Assembly: GCA_020912385.1 (NCBI GenBank)
Contig: CP087218.1
Location: 1,736,001 to 1,800,000 of the forward strand
Direction: 5' to 3'
Length of the DNA stretch: 64,000 bases
Source: Neofusicoccum parvum
Taxonomy: Eukaryota > Ascomycota > Dothideomycetes > Botryosphaeriales > Botryosphaeriaceae
The notes under the pieces are model-generated. The model saw nothing but the letters and a program-made list of their open reading frames with translations. It had not been told where the DNA came from and made no database searches. Of the stretch, positions 34,081-44,762 are shown piece by piece. The number at the start of each line of letters is the position of its first letter. Position 1 is the stretch's first letter. The position numbers and the translations under genes were made by a program.

Positions 34081-36631
34081 CCGCGCTGTTGCCTCACGCC
34101 TGCCAAGCACCGTAGGTTGGCATGTTGGCGGATCTGGTCCGCTGGGGTTTCACGAAAATACTTTCTTATGTCTTCGCTTCTTGCCGCGCGCTTTTGACTG
34201 GCTTCATGGCGTGCAACTGATACCCTTTGTGTGGTGCGTGGCAACCCGCTTTGTCGGGATGCAGCCCCGGTTGGCGCTTTTGCCTTGGAGAAGGGTGGAT
34301 ATGTTTGGGTGTATCTTGGTGGGAGCGGAGGACAGGAGGCACGGAAACGGTGTTTTGTCTTTTGTTTCGTCTTATTCTTCTCGTCACTTCAAGCGAAAGC
34401 ATTCAGCCGGACTGCACGACCGTAATGTCTGAATTGGGCTGGCACAGTGTCTTTTGGTTTTTTGGGTGGGTGTTCACGTTTTACTTGGCGCGCGCGTGCG
34501 AAGTGTCGCACAAACAAAGGGTGTCGTGATGACGGGAGCGGCAATTTTAGAGCATCGTTTAGAGAAGCAGCCGCCAGTCATTACTACGATCACATCATCA
34601 GCCGCAGCAGCAGCTCAAATTATCTCACGTTAACGTAAAACATATCACAGTACGTGAGGGCAACGCAATTGAAACATTCTGGAACAAACGAACGGTTCAC
34701 CAACTTCTCCATTCAAGGGTCCTGAACACCTGGCTATCTCCCCATCATAAGCTTGAAAAGTGGACGAGCGTGCATGGGCGGCCTGCGGGCCTGGATCGGC
34801 CCGAGAGCGGACAGGGCAGGGCATGGCAGGGCAGGCGGGTGGTAGCAGGTTGATTGGGGGGTTTCTTCCTGGCAGATTTGATGTATGTGCAGGGCTGGCT
34901 GGTCGGTTGGTTGGGGTCGAGGGCTGCTGCAGCCGACCGAACCGCTGGACACTGCTTGAATGATGTCCCTGCCCCCGTCCGTCGTCCTGACAAATTTTAC
35001 ATGGGCAGGTGGAGGGGGGCGAAGTGGCAACTGCGCGGGACGAGTATATTGATTGCACACCGATCGAGGTGGTCGTTGATATACTCAACGGCTCTCTTCT
35101 CCTCCTCGCCCTTTGTTGGGCATCTCGCAGATTATTATTGATTTTTGAATTTTCTTGCCTCTCACCATCTATCCTGTTTAGGACGGACATCCTTGCTTCG
35201 TGAGCTGCAGCTTCTGCGGCTTGGCTTGCGTCTGGTTGCGTTATTGCGAGTCTAAAAAAAATCAAGGATGAAGTTTGTTCCGGGGCGGAGCGAGATCCGA
35301 GCTTCCGATGGGGGAAAAGGGCGGGCGCGGCCGCGCGCGCATGAAGGCTGGCAGGCAGTGAAGGGGGGAGGGGAGGCGAAATTGAGGCACGCGAGTATAA
35401 TGACGTGTGGCAGGCGAGCCCGGTCAAAATTGTGGCGGCACTTCAAGTTCGGATGTGTATGGAGGTGATGAAAGGTGAGGAGGCAGCACGGAGGAGGCCG
35501 AGGGAAGAGACAGGCGAAGAATGCACAGATGATTGCGGGCGAGCCAGCCTGCTAGGCATGCTTTGCTGCGCCGCACGCTCAGCGCACGCTTCCAGGCGCG
35601 CGGATGGTCCGGGGGATCACGGCGGGAGGGCTCAATCTCTGAGCAGATCTGCTCTTAATCGGCTTCGGCAAATCGCCTGATTCTCCCGGGCGTTGGCTTG
35701 CTTGTGCTTGGCAAGTGTCGCTCGCCCGCCATGTCCATAACGCGAGAGCTGAGGGCTTGAATGCAGGCCGCCGACGTTGGCCGGGTAGGGCAGCTGGAGG
35801 AATGCTTTGACCGGGATTTGATAATATTGGCGGGCGTGGTCGAGGATTGGGGGCCGTTAGCGCCGCAAGACGCGTGGTGCTGCCCGGCGCAAGTCGCAGC
35901 AGCGCCATTGCTGGCGATGGACGGTCAGGGTGCAGTCGAGGCGGCGTGACGGGCAGTCGACCAGCGCGGGCGGGCGAGCAGCGGCGCGGCGGGCGGTGGC
36001 TGAAGACTGCGGTGGCGACAGGGTGCCGTGCAATGGTTATCCCCTTAGGAACAGGCCGGGCGTTCTTGCCTGAAGTGCACCGCGCGCGAGAGCCGCCGGC
36101 GGCCCGTCACGCTCGCGCGGCGGCTGTCGAGGCGGCGGCGGGCACTGCAGCAATGCCGCGCGCGCCCAATGCAGCGCATGTCCTCGCCCGCGCGAACTCG
36201 AGCGCGTTGCTGGGCTGGCGGCTGGTGTTAAAATCCGAGTTTCGCGTGCTCTCCCTGACGTTTTGGGAATTGGCTAGCGCAAAAGGGGCTAGCCTCTCGG
36301 GGCCTGGTGCTTCGCTGCTTGTCAGGTTGTTCATTTGGATTCTGAATAGAGAAGAAACAACACGCGCGGCTCTCGAGCGCCCATCGAGCGCATCGTCGCA
36401 TCACCTGCACCGTCCAGACTGGCCCGGCGAGTGTGTCGAGCAGTGCGCCACGCCCGCCCAACCAAGTCTTTGTTGTTGCCGCGGCCGGAAGTCCCCTTCG
36501 TGAGACGAGCACCATTTTGCATCTGCATCTCACTCGAACCCTTCAACACCACGCTCCCAAGGCCCACCCCCAGCCCGCGCCTTACCGCGCCCCAAGCCGC
36601 CCTCTCTTTGGTCTTTTTGCCGCGTCTTCTT
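34081..36631. other. Intergenic region
   Basis: The 3' flank of the membrane-protein gene and GC-rich sequence before the leader of the gene at 37082. The minus-strand frame 34645-35427 is open for 260 codons but shows no conserved feature. Confidence 0.5.
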
Positions 36632-37068
36632 GTAAGTTCCGAGCCGCCAGACTTTCACCTGCGCGCCGCGATAGCCCGCCCGCCCAGAGAGCATCCGCGG
36701 CCTCACAGGCCCCGATGTGTCCACTAACCTGCCCGCAGCGAATTGCTCTCGCTCCGTGCGCGCGCCATCACAGTCCCGTGGGATGCGCCGTCGAAGCATT
36801 CTGCTCTTTTTTCTGACGCTCACAGTCGCCGCGCACGCTCCGCAATAGTCTTCCTTTGCTGTTGTGGCGGCTGGGCAAGGGCTACCGCACATCCACTCCT
36901 GTCACCTCGTCCGACTGGCGGATGGTCGCAGCATCATCTCATTGGCCGCGCTTGCTCAGTCTGCTCCTACTGACCGCTTTGCTTGATTTTCCCGTAAGTT
37001 TTTCAAGCCCCCGATCGCTCCACATGGTCACGAGCGAGCCGCGTACCAGACCTGACCCGCAACTCCAG
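36632..37068 (+). promoter_or_regulatory. Two probable 5' UTR introns of the gene at 37082
   Basis: GTAAGTTCC at 36632 pairs with CTAACCTGCCCGCAG ending at 36738. GTAAGTTTT at 36994 pairs with CTGACCCGCAACTCCAG ending at 37068, 13 nt before the proposed ATG. Both have a donor, branch site and acceptor at normal fungal spacing. Confidence 0.45.
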
Positions 37069-37081
37069 GCACCACCTCACT

Positions 37082-40000
37082 ATGAAGCGCAGGCGAGGCG
37101 GCGCCAAATCGGCGTCCCGAAGCCCCGAGCTGTCCAAGCAAGGTTCGTAGCTACCCTGATATCGCCCTCGTTCCTCGCCAGCTTTTCGTTGACGGCTCTC
37201 ATCTCGGCCAGCCACATCGCCGGAAACGCGGTTACGCAGGCCCAGTACGCGAGGCGCTAGCCTGACGCCCTCCAAGCCAACCAGGCGTCACCCAACTGAA
37301 GCATTGCACATGACGACACGCGCTGCTGGCAAAGCCGTGTCTGCCGTCGGCACTGACTCGACTGGCACTTCGGAAGCGAGTGGCAGCCGTCGCAGCTCCC
37401 TGAATGACAGCCACAACCAAGCCGACGATGCCGAAATTGACCGCGACCAGCATGCTCCTAGCAGCACCCAGAGCTCCGAGTCGGCCGAAGCTGAGGACGA
37501 GCGCCAGCAACGCCGCGATGCAGACCGTGATACCATGGACGTCGATGTCCCCGGCGCTCCCGACTCAGACACCTCGTCACAGGACCATGACCAGGAATCC
37601 CTGGACACTTCCAAAAACGGCAATAAGAGGAAACGTTCTTCTGCCACCGACGACCTTTCACAACAACAGCCTCACACGAACGGGATCAACGGCAATTCCT
37701 CTCCAGATGATGCCGATCCGCCTCCGCCGCCTACTAACCACCCGCATCCAGAGCCGCCGCGCAAGCGCGCACGTGGTGGCTGGAGGGGCCGGGGCCGAGG
37801 CCGAGGCAGAGGTGGTCGAGGAGGACTTACACTGTCTACCCACGCAAGTTTTCAGACAGACGCCACCTCGACCCCACCATCTGCCGGCTTGCCGGACAGA
37901 GACCATCTCTCGGACGACCAGCAGGGCAGCGAACGCCCTACCAAGCAGCCAAAGCGTCTGCCTGGCCGGAGAAGAGCGCCGAATGCCGATCCAAGCGTCG
38001 AGGCAGATCTTCGTCGGCAGCTGCAGCTGAAGACGGCTTACCGTGCTGTTGTCAAGGTTTTGAAACCAGTGCTCGCTGAACTGGCGGACCGCGCCATCAA
38101 TGATGTCGAAGAAGATCCCAAGGCCCATGAACAAAGCGATCAGTATGAGGTTGTCAAGGCTGCCTTGGACGCTAGGCTTGCCGAGCGCATCGCCTACTTG
38201 GACCGGAAGCTGGCTATCTCAAAGGAGCACGTAGAACGGAGAAAGACTGCCGAGTTGGAGATTGTCAACACGGCGTACGAGGTAAGTGCTAGTCATGATC
38301 TTGTCGAGGCAGTGTTTAACCACAAACAGAGCGTCTTCTCCAATGTCCGGGAAGACTATCTCATACGCTGCCAGTATCAATTATTGACGATCTTGCGCGA
38401 GGCCGAGAAGCAAACACAGGATGGTTATGCTACCGACGATGAGGATGGCCTCGTACCCCGTCGACGTGGAATGCAGTACAAATGGAAACCGCAAGGGTTT
38501 CTCGACCCGAAGTCAGACTCACGCAGCAGGTTCTTCCTCGAGACCGATAAGCTCTGGAAGGATCACCTGCTTCGAGAAACCTCCAAGAAAGAAAGGGGTG
38601 AGTACTTGGACAAGAATTCAGAAGAATTCGACAAGACCGCAGTCAATTCTAGAGAGAACTTCGCGACATACGACGCAGATCGCCGAGAATACGCAATGGC
38701 CGTGTATAACGCAAATGCACTGGCCAAAGCGGCTGAGGCGGTTGAGAACGGGACTGCACCTCCAGTCGTCAAGACGCTCCCCAATGAAGATGCCACGGGT
38801 CTCCAATTGCTCGTATCTGCAATTGAGAACCCACCACCACCGCCGCCGCCGCCCCCTCCAGCTCCGGTACCACTCCCTACGAGAGTTGAAGAGCGGAAGT
38901 ATGAGGAGCGTATCACGCCTCGCAGTACGCCTGTGGCCGAAAATAGCACCCCGAGAATGGGTAGCGTTCCTCCGAGGGCAACTTCGACGCCTAGGTCCAC
39001 CCGTGGTCGCAGAGGGCGCGGGCAATCGGCGAGATCTACACCTATACGTGCGCCTGCTAGATCTAGAACTTCCACGCCTGCTCCTATCGGATTCGACGAT
39101 TCTTTCGAGCCCACGGAGCCCGGGTCAGCGCTGTCAGCTTCAATGTCGATTGGAACGGAGACTCGCGACCCCAGCCCGCGAAAAACAACTATGGAACCGA
39201 CCCCTGCTGCACATACTCCCGACGAACCCTTGCCGCCTGTTTTCGAAAATCCAATGATGAACGGTGCCGACAGAGAGGTGGTGGCCGGGCCCCAGCCGCC
39301 CAGACAGCCAAGCGTGTCATCGAATAGGATCACTGATCTCTTGAACAAGGGTGACGATCCGCCCCCGCAGATCCATTCTTTCGTGTCATCCAGTCCTGCA
39401 GCATTGCTCCCTGCCATTCTGCAGCCATTACCGCAGCCATCCTCAACTCCATCGGCTCCACTATCCGAACTGTCTCAGGCTCGTCTACCCACTCAGTCTG
39501 GTCAGCCTTCTGAATCTACTGAACCCGGACTGGCTGCTCAGCTTTTGCAGCCTGTCGAGCGTAGCGAACGCGCTCAAGAGTCGTACATATCCGCGCTCTC
39601 GGACCCGGAGAGGAGAGTCGATCGTTTTAGCTCGGCGCAGCAGCGACCCACTACTGCGCCGACGGAGCCGTCAAGGCAGGATGCGCCACCTACGCGAAAG
39701 ACCTTTTGGGATACCATCACAATTGGCAACAAGTCAAGGCCTACCAGTCCACAGAACGCTGACAAGACGCCACTGGCGAGGATACGACAGATTCTCAACC
39801 CCCCGCGCAGGACGGAGAGCCCTTCCAGGACTACTCCGCCCGCGACTGCTACCAGCAGCAATGATCGGTTGTCGGAGCGACCCGAAATGGCGCCTCCCGC
39901 CTCGAGAGCTTCGGTGTCTAATGATGCTGCGAGTTCTCGACGATCATCTGGTGCGGCCAGCGTGATTTCTCAGCCGGCGAGCGTGCAGCCTCCGGCGAGG

Positions 40001-40843
40001 TCACCTGTGGAAGCACCGAAGCCCCCTAATCGGTCTAACAGTCGTGATAAGGGTCTTGAGCAGCGGCAGAACAGGTGGAGAGCGGCTGTGCCCCCTCAGC
40101 ATGGGCCGACTCCCCCGTTCCGACCGGACTCGAATCCTCCACAGAATGCTTTTCTTAAGCACCAGGGGTGGACGGCGGAGTCGCAGGCTCGTCTATCGCA
40201 ACAGTCTGCGGCTTCGCCGCCGCAGTCGTACCCGAGCTATGCTCCGCCGTTCGACAGCCGGACTCACCCTTCTGCTGTCTATCCGCCACCAGGCGCTCTG
40301 GTGCCCCCACCTCCAGTATTACCAGGTCCGTACTACCAGAGCTACCCTCCGCCCAACCCCCAACTTAGCGCAGTGCCATTCGTCTCACCGCCCTTCACAT
40401 GTCCACCAGGCCCTCCGCCATATCAGTCCATATATGCGCCGCCGTCGCAGGGCTATCCTCCACCTCAGGGTGGCTATGGTCCACCGCCGCCAAATGGCCC
40501 GCCGCCTCCGCCACACCAACAGCACGGGCCGCCGCCTCCGCCGGGCCCTCCGCAACAACACTACGGCACGCAATACGGCGGGCAGCCGATCCTGCCAGCA
40601 ACCATCGACAGGCGCAGCAGTGGTGGTCCACCTAGCGGCCAGGTAGGTAGTCCATACCCTGGCAGCCCGCCAGCTCATCACCCGCCAGCGTTCAGCCAGC
40701 AGCAAAACCAATATGGAGGCAACGGTGGAGGTGGGGGGCATGACGGGAGAGGAGGTCGCGGTGGCCATGGCGGAAGGAGAAGATGGAAGAACACGGCGCC
40801 GGGAACAGAGTTCAGGCCATACACAGGACCGAAGCGACATTGA
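37082..40843 (+). CDS. Large RG-rich, proline-rich nuclear-type protein, unknown function
   Basis: Model: exons 37082-37146, 37285-38281 and 38330-40843, giving 1,191 aa. The 48-nt second intron (GTAAGT...ACAG) is certain: it splits a conserved helix and is in frame. The first exon (starting MKRRRGG) is inferred; without it translation starts at the ATG at 37310. Residues to about 190 are acidic/Ser-rich with KRKRSS and an RGRGRGRGRGG box of RNA- or nucleic-acid-binding type. A helical core follows (about residues 240-385: LKTAYRAVVKVLKPVLAELA, AERIAYLDRKLAISKEHVE, YLIRCQYQLLTILREAE). The rest is disordered, with polyproline, many SP/TP sites, a C-terminal Pro/Tyr/Gln tract and a final RGG box (GGRGGHGGRRRW). 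A nuclear regulator is likely; the family is not recognised. Confidence 0.7.
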
Positions 40844-41714
40844 ATGGTGGGAGCATGTTAATAAAAATGGCTTGGAGGGTACCTTTTCGAACGGATTGGG
40901 ACGGGGAGATGCAAGGAGCTCGGTGGAGCGGACAGCATTCGATACTCATCCTTTGTCTTTTTTCTTTTTTTTCTTTCTCATTCTCCAGTCTTGGCGGAAT
41001 GATGCAGCGGACATGTGCATTCAACCGGCGTTTATCAAAGCGATTCACTGATTTCTACACGAGATTGGTTGGCATAGGAGGGACTCGAGGGAACATTTTC
41101 TGCGAGCAGTCATTCAATACGTTTGTTTTCCTTAATTGTTTGTCACTGCCTCAGGCAAACGCATTACCACGGAATGCGCAAAAGCGTTCGTACTAGCATG
41201 GTGCCTCTGTGTCTTTCGGTGGTGCATTTCCTGATTGAGGCAAGGACGTGGCGGTGCAGTGAGTCATGATGGCACAGCGCGTGGAAAATTGAGCAGCTGA
41301 AGCTGTCGTGCACCGCCTGTACAGAATGGTTCATACTGGGTCACCGGCGCAGGATGCACAAAGCCCGTGTAGATCCAGCACCGCAGGAACACAAGCGGTC
41401 AGTGAGTCACTCGCACTTAATTTGCGCGGTCAGCGTGACTGGTGCATCCGAAGCAGCGGAGGACGTGATGGATGCAGCAGCTCTGCCCCGCCACCCGCCG
41501 CACCGGAAAAAGCGCGGCGAGCGAGTCTGCGCTGCAACCAATTCGTCATAAAACCTTCTTCATGTGCCCGCGCCCAGCCCAGAGTCTACCCTGACCTCAC
41601 CAGAAACTTCCCTCTTGCGACAACCCTTCCCCGACCTTTTGCAACCTCCACGCCCACCAACACCCTTCGAGCCAGACACCACAGAACCAGGAACAACAGG
41701 AATATCCGGAAATC
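40844..41714. other. Intergenic region between the RG-rich protein and eIF6
   Basis: AATAAA occurs at 40860, close to the stop, and T-rich stretches lie at 40960-40985. They are possible 3'-end signals. No other gene is seen. Confidence 0.5.
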
Positions 41715-43054
41715 ATGGCGGTCCGCGCGCAATTCGAGAACTCCAACGAGTAAGGATGCCGCTCTCTTTTTTTCCCTGCCCCACCACCAAGGCATGCGCG
41801 CGCAGGCAGACAGACAGGCGGGCAGGTAGCGAGTGAGAGAGGAATCCAGCGAGCGAGACCGGCGACGACGTTGCAGCGCGCTTTTTCGCTCACACCAGCT
41901 CCCACCTCCCATTCTCCCACTCTCATTCGCGTTTTGAACCCCGCAAGGCTGGCTGTCTGGCTAGCAATGCTCTATTCCTTTCCTTTTCCACCTTCTTTCT
42001 CTCCAACAACACCCAAGAACCCACCGTTTTGCTGACCAGCGCTTTCCCGGTGCGCCAGAGTCGGCGTCTTCTCGACGCTCACCAACAGCTACGCGCTCGT
42101 GGCGGTCGGCGCGTCGGAGAACTTCTACTCGGTGTTCGAGGCCGAGCTGCAGGACGTGATCCCCATCTGCCACGCCACCATCGCCGGCACGCGCATCGTC
42201 GGCCGCCTCACCGCCGGCAACCGCAAGGGCCTGCTCGTGCCCACGTCGACGACGGACCAGGAGCTGCAGCACCTGCGGAATAGCATCCCGGACGAGGTCA
42301 AGATCCAGAGGATCGAGGAGCGGTTGAGCGCGCTCGGGAACGTGATTTGCTGCAATGATCATGTGGCGTTGGTGCATCCGGATATCGAGAGGGAGACGGA
42401 GGAGATGTGAGTGCTGCGTTGTTTCTTCTTCCTGGCTGCGCTGGTCGGGTTTCTGAGGTGGGGGGCTTTGGGGCTGGTGTGTTGGGTTGGGGACTTCTGG
42501 TGGACGAGAGTCTGCGCGGCTGGTCTCGAACCCTCCGCAACCAAGCACAAGAGGACTGCGGCTTGGACAAACGAGGATGAGGGATCTTTTTTGGAGATGC
42601 GGGACCCATGAGCTGACGGGTCTCTCTCCAAACAGAATCGCAGATGTGCTGGGTGTCGAGGTCTTCCGCCAGACAATCGCCGATAACGTGCTAGTCGGCT
42701 CCTACATGTCGCTCAGCAACCAGGGTGGCATCGTCCATCCCAAGACGTCGATCCAGGACCAGGACGAGCTGTCCAGCCTGCTGCAGGTGCCGCTTGTCGC
42801 CGGTAGTGTCAACAGAGGTTCACCCGTCGTGGGCGCAGGTATGGTCGTGAATGACTGGATGGCTGTCACTGGTACGTATATCATTTCCATGAGGCATTCA
42901 AGCAAGCAATTTGCTGATTTTGTACGCACTAGGTCTCGACACCACGGCAACAGAACTCTCGGTCATCGAGTCCGTCTTCCGCCTCGGCGAGGGCATGGGT
43001 CCCGGCAACATCAACACCACGAACAAGGAGACCATGGTCGAGTCTTTCTACTAA
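41715..43054 (+). CDS. TIF6: Eukaryotic translation initiation factor 6 (60S anti-association factor)
   Basis: eIF6 binds the 60S ribosomal subunit, is needed for its nucleolar maturation and export, and blocks premature joining to 40S until released. Four exons, 41715-41749, 42059-42406, 42636-42871 and 42933-43054, give 246 aa, the normal family length. The whole pentein fold is covered: [89 protein letters not shown] and [16 protein letters not shown]. The introns of 309 and 229 nt are longer than most in this window; the third is 61 nt. The C-terminus ends in ETMVESFY. Confidence 0.97.
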
Positions 43055-43803
43055 GCAGTGTGCTTTGATCATTTTCTCTTCATCATTCAGCAAACGCACG
43101 TGGTACTCGGGATTCATCGAGTAGATACCAAGATCCCCTTCGTATGGTTCTTGATGAGCCAATTGCTAGGGACGGAAAACTGAGGACATGGGGCTAAAAA
43201 GCATGGAATCTTCGGGAGGTGTTGCGAAAGGATGCTTTTATCTCTGTCTCTGCGCAGTTCTGAACGAGCATCTTCACGGCGCAGCAGCAACTGCGGATTC
43301 TATTCTCAAGAAAGCAGGCAAAAAAAGCGAGGCGCTTTTCGGCTCAAAGACCGGGAGTCAAGAACAAAGATGGCGATGTGTTGTTTTTTCTGCTAGTAGA
43401 TAGGCGATGGGGAAAGAGAGTTGCTAGCTCCTTTTGAGGCTTTTTCTGAGGCAGGCTTTCTGGCTCTTGCCTCGCATTCTTGACTGAAAAAGATGCACAA
43501 CAGGAGATTTTAGGGTATCTCTTTGCAGTACAGTCACCGCTTGTCTACGTGCGGCTAGACTTCTCTTGAATACTACCGAATCCAATTCTTTCCTGATCTC
43601 CGTCCTCCGGCTTCCGGCGTTCTTCATGTTCATGTGCTCAATGCAACTGCCTCTCCAATTGCCATCTCCATGGCTTTCATCTTGAGTCTCCCGTGCACGC
43701 TAGCCTCGTTGCTAATTCGACAGCTTATTCCTTCCCTCGAAGTCGCCTGGCTCTCTCCAGCCGATAAGCATCGCCCCAGTCCCGCACGAGAACGGCACGG
43801 CAC
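43055..43803. other. Convergent intergenic region of TIF6 and POP8
   Basis: The 3' flanks of two convergent genes. Nothing else is recognised. Confidence 0.55.
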
Positions 43804-44298
43804 TCACGCCCACGCAAACACGCCCTGCCCTTCCCCTCCCCTCTCCCCCTCCCCCAGCACCAGCGGCCCCAACCACGGCCCCCAGCCCCTCACCACCCAC
43901 CCCGTCGTCCGTTCCTGCCCGTCCGCCTCGCCCCCCACCCACGCCCCCGCCGCCGCAACCACCCCCGCCCCGTCCTCCCCCGGCACCCGCACCCACGCGT
44001 CCGCGCCCCGCACCGCCAGCACGTCGACCGCCGCCGCCGCGCCGTGCGCCCCCAGGTGCCGCCGCAGCGCCGCCGTCAGGTGCTGCCGCGCCGTCAGCGC
44101 GTCGAGGGCGGGTGGCGAGGCGCTCGCCGGGGAGGTGTGCAGGCGGAGGTGGATGTAGGTCCAGGGGGAGGCGCGGTGCGTGTGCGTGGCGAGCGTCTGG
44201 GGCAAGGTCGAGGAGGTCGTGGATGCGGTGGTGGAGGCGAAGGAGGTGGTTAGGGTGGTGGGCCCGGGCTGGGAGGAGAGGGGGAGGGCGGGCGGCAT
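43804..44298 (-). CDS. POP8: Ribonuclease P/MRP subunit Pop8-like protein
   Basis: A single exon of 164 aa, taken from the ATG at 44298, where the compositionally simple upstream frame gives way to the conserved part. A Ser/Thr-rich leader is followed by SPWTYIHLRLHTS, LDALTARQHLTAALRRHLG, AAAVDVLAVRGADAWVRVP, EDGAGVVAAAGAWVGG and WVVRGWGPWLGPL. This order (beta strand, helix, IDIL-like strand, a Trp-X-Arg-Val-Pro-Arg-type strand, helix) is that of the Pop8 Alba-like fold. Pop8 is a small protein of the complexes that process pre-tRNA 5' ends and pre-rRNA. It lies head to head with the ES2 splicing-factor gene, 464 bp apart. The assignment rests on remembered family pattern rather than alignment. 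The open frame extends upstream to 44778 but looks non-coding there. Confidence 0.6.
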   Translation of the reverse strand: MPPALPLSSQPGPTTLTTSFASTTASTTSSTLPQTLATHTHRASPWTYIHLRLHTSPASASPPALDALTARQHLTAALRRHLGAHGAAAAVDVLAVRGADAWVRVPGEDGAGVVAAAGAWVGGEADGQERTTGWVVRGWGPWLGPLVLGEGERGGEGQGVFAWA

Positions 44299-44762
44299 GG
44301 CTGCGGTGCGGTGCGGTGCGGTGGGGATGGCGGGTGCCTGGCGGTTTGCGGCGAGCGTGGGGTTGCGGTCGCGGTGGTGGGTTGGCGGGAGCTCGGAGGT
44401 GGTGCGGCGAGCTGGGCGGAAAATGTTTCGGCGGGCGGAGGTGAGGTTGCCGCGAGCCCGGGGTGCGGTGGGAAGAGCTGGTCGAGGCGGCACCGCGCGA
44501 TTGGAGGTCGGGATCGGGTTGGAAGGCGGCGGAGCTGCGGCGGCGAGGAGGAATGGGCTGGAGGCGTGCGAGTAGAGAGGCGGGCGGGTTGCAGATGGCG
44601 GTGCGGCTCTTGCGTAGGGCTGAGAGACGGCGAAGGCAGCAATGACGCCGCCCGCACTAGACACCTCGACCAACCCTTTCTCTCTGCGCCGCGCGCCCAC
44701 ACCCACACACACACACATATACACCCACGTACCTCGACGCTCCCGCGTCTGCGCCCACGACC
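44299..44762. promoter_or_regulatory. Shared divergent promoter region of POP8 and ES2
   Basis: 464 bp between two outward-facing start codons. It contains a short (CA)n run at 44703-44717. No TATA box is obvious. Confidence 0.4.

Noticed and set aside
34645..35427. 260-codon minus-strand ORF
   Set aside because: Low-complexity residues, no domain, and an intergenic position with stops in related phases.
42510..42545. TCTCGAACCCT motif resembling a tRNA B-box complement
   Set aside because: No matching A-box, acceptor stem or cloverleaf could be drawn; it lies within an eIF6 intron.
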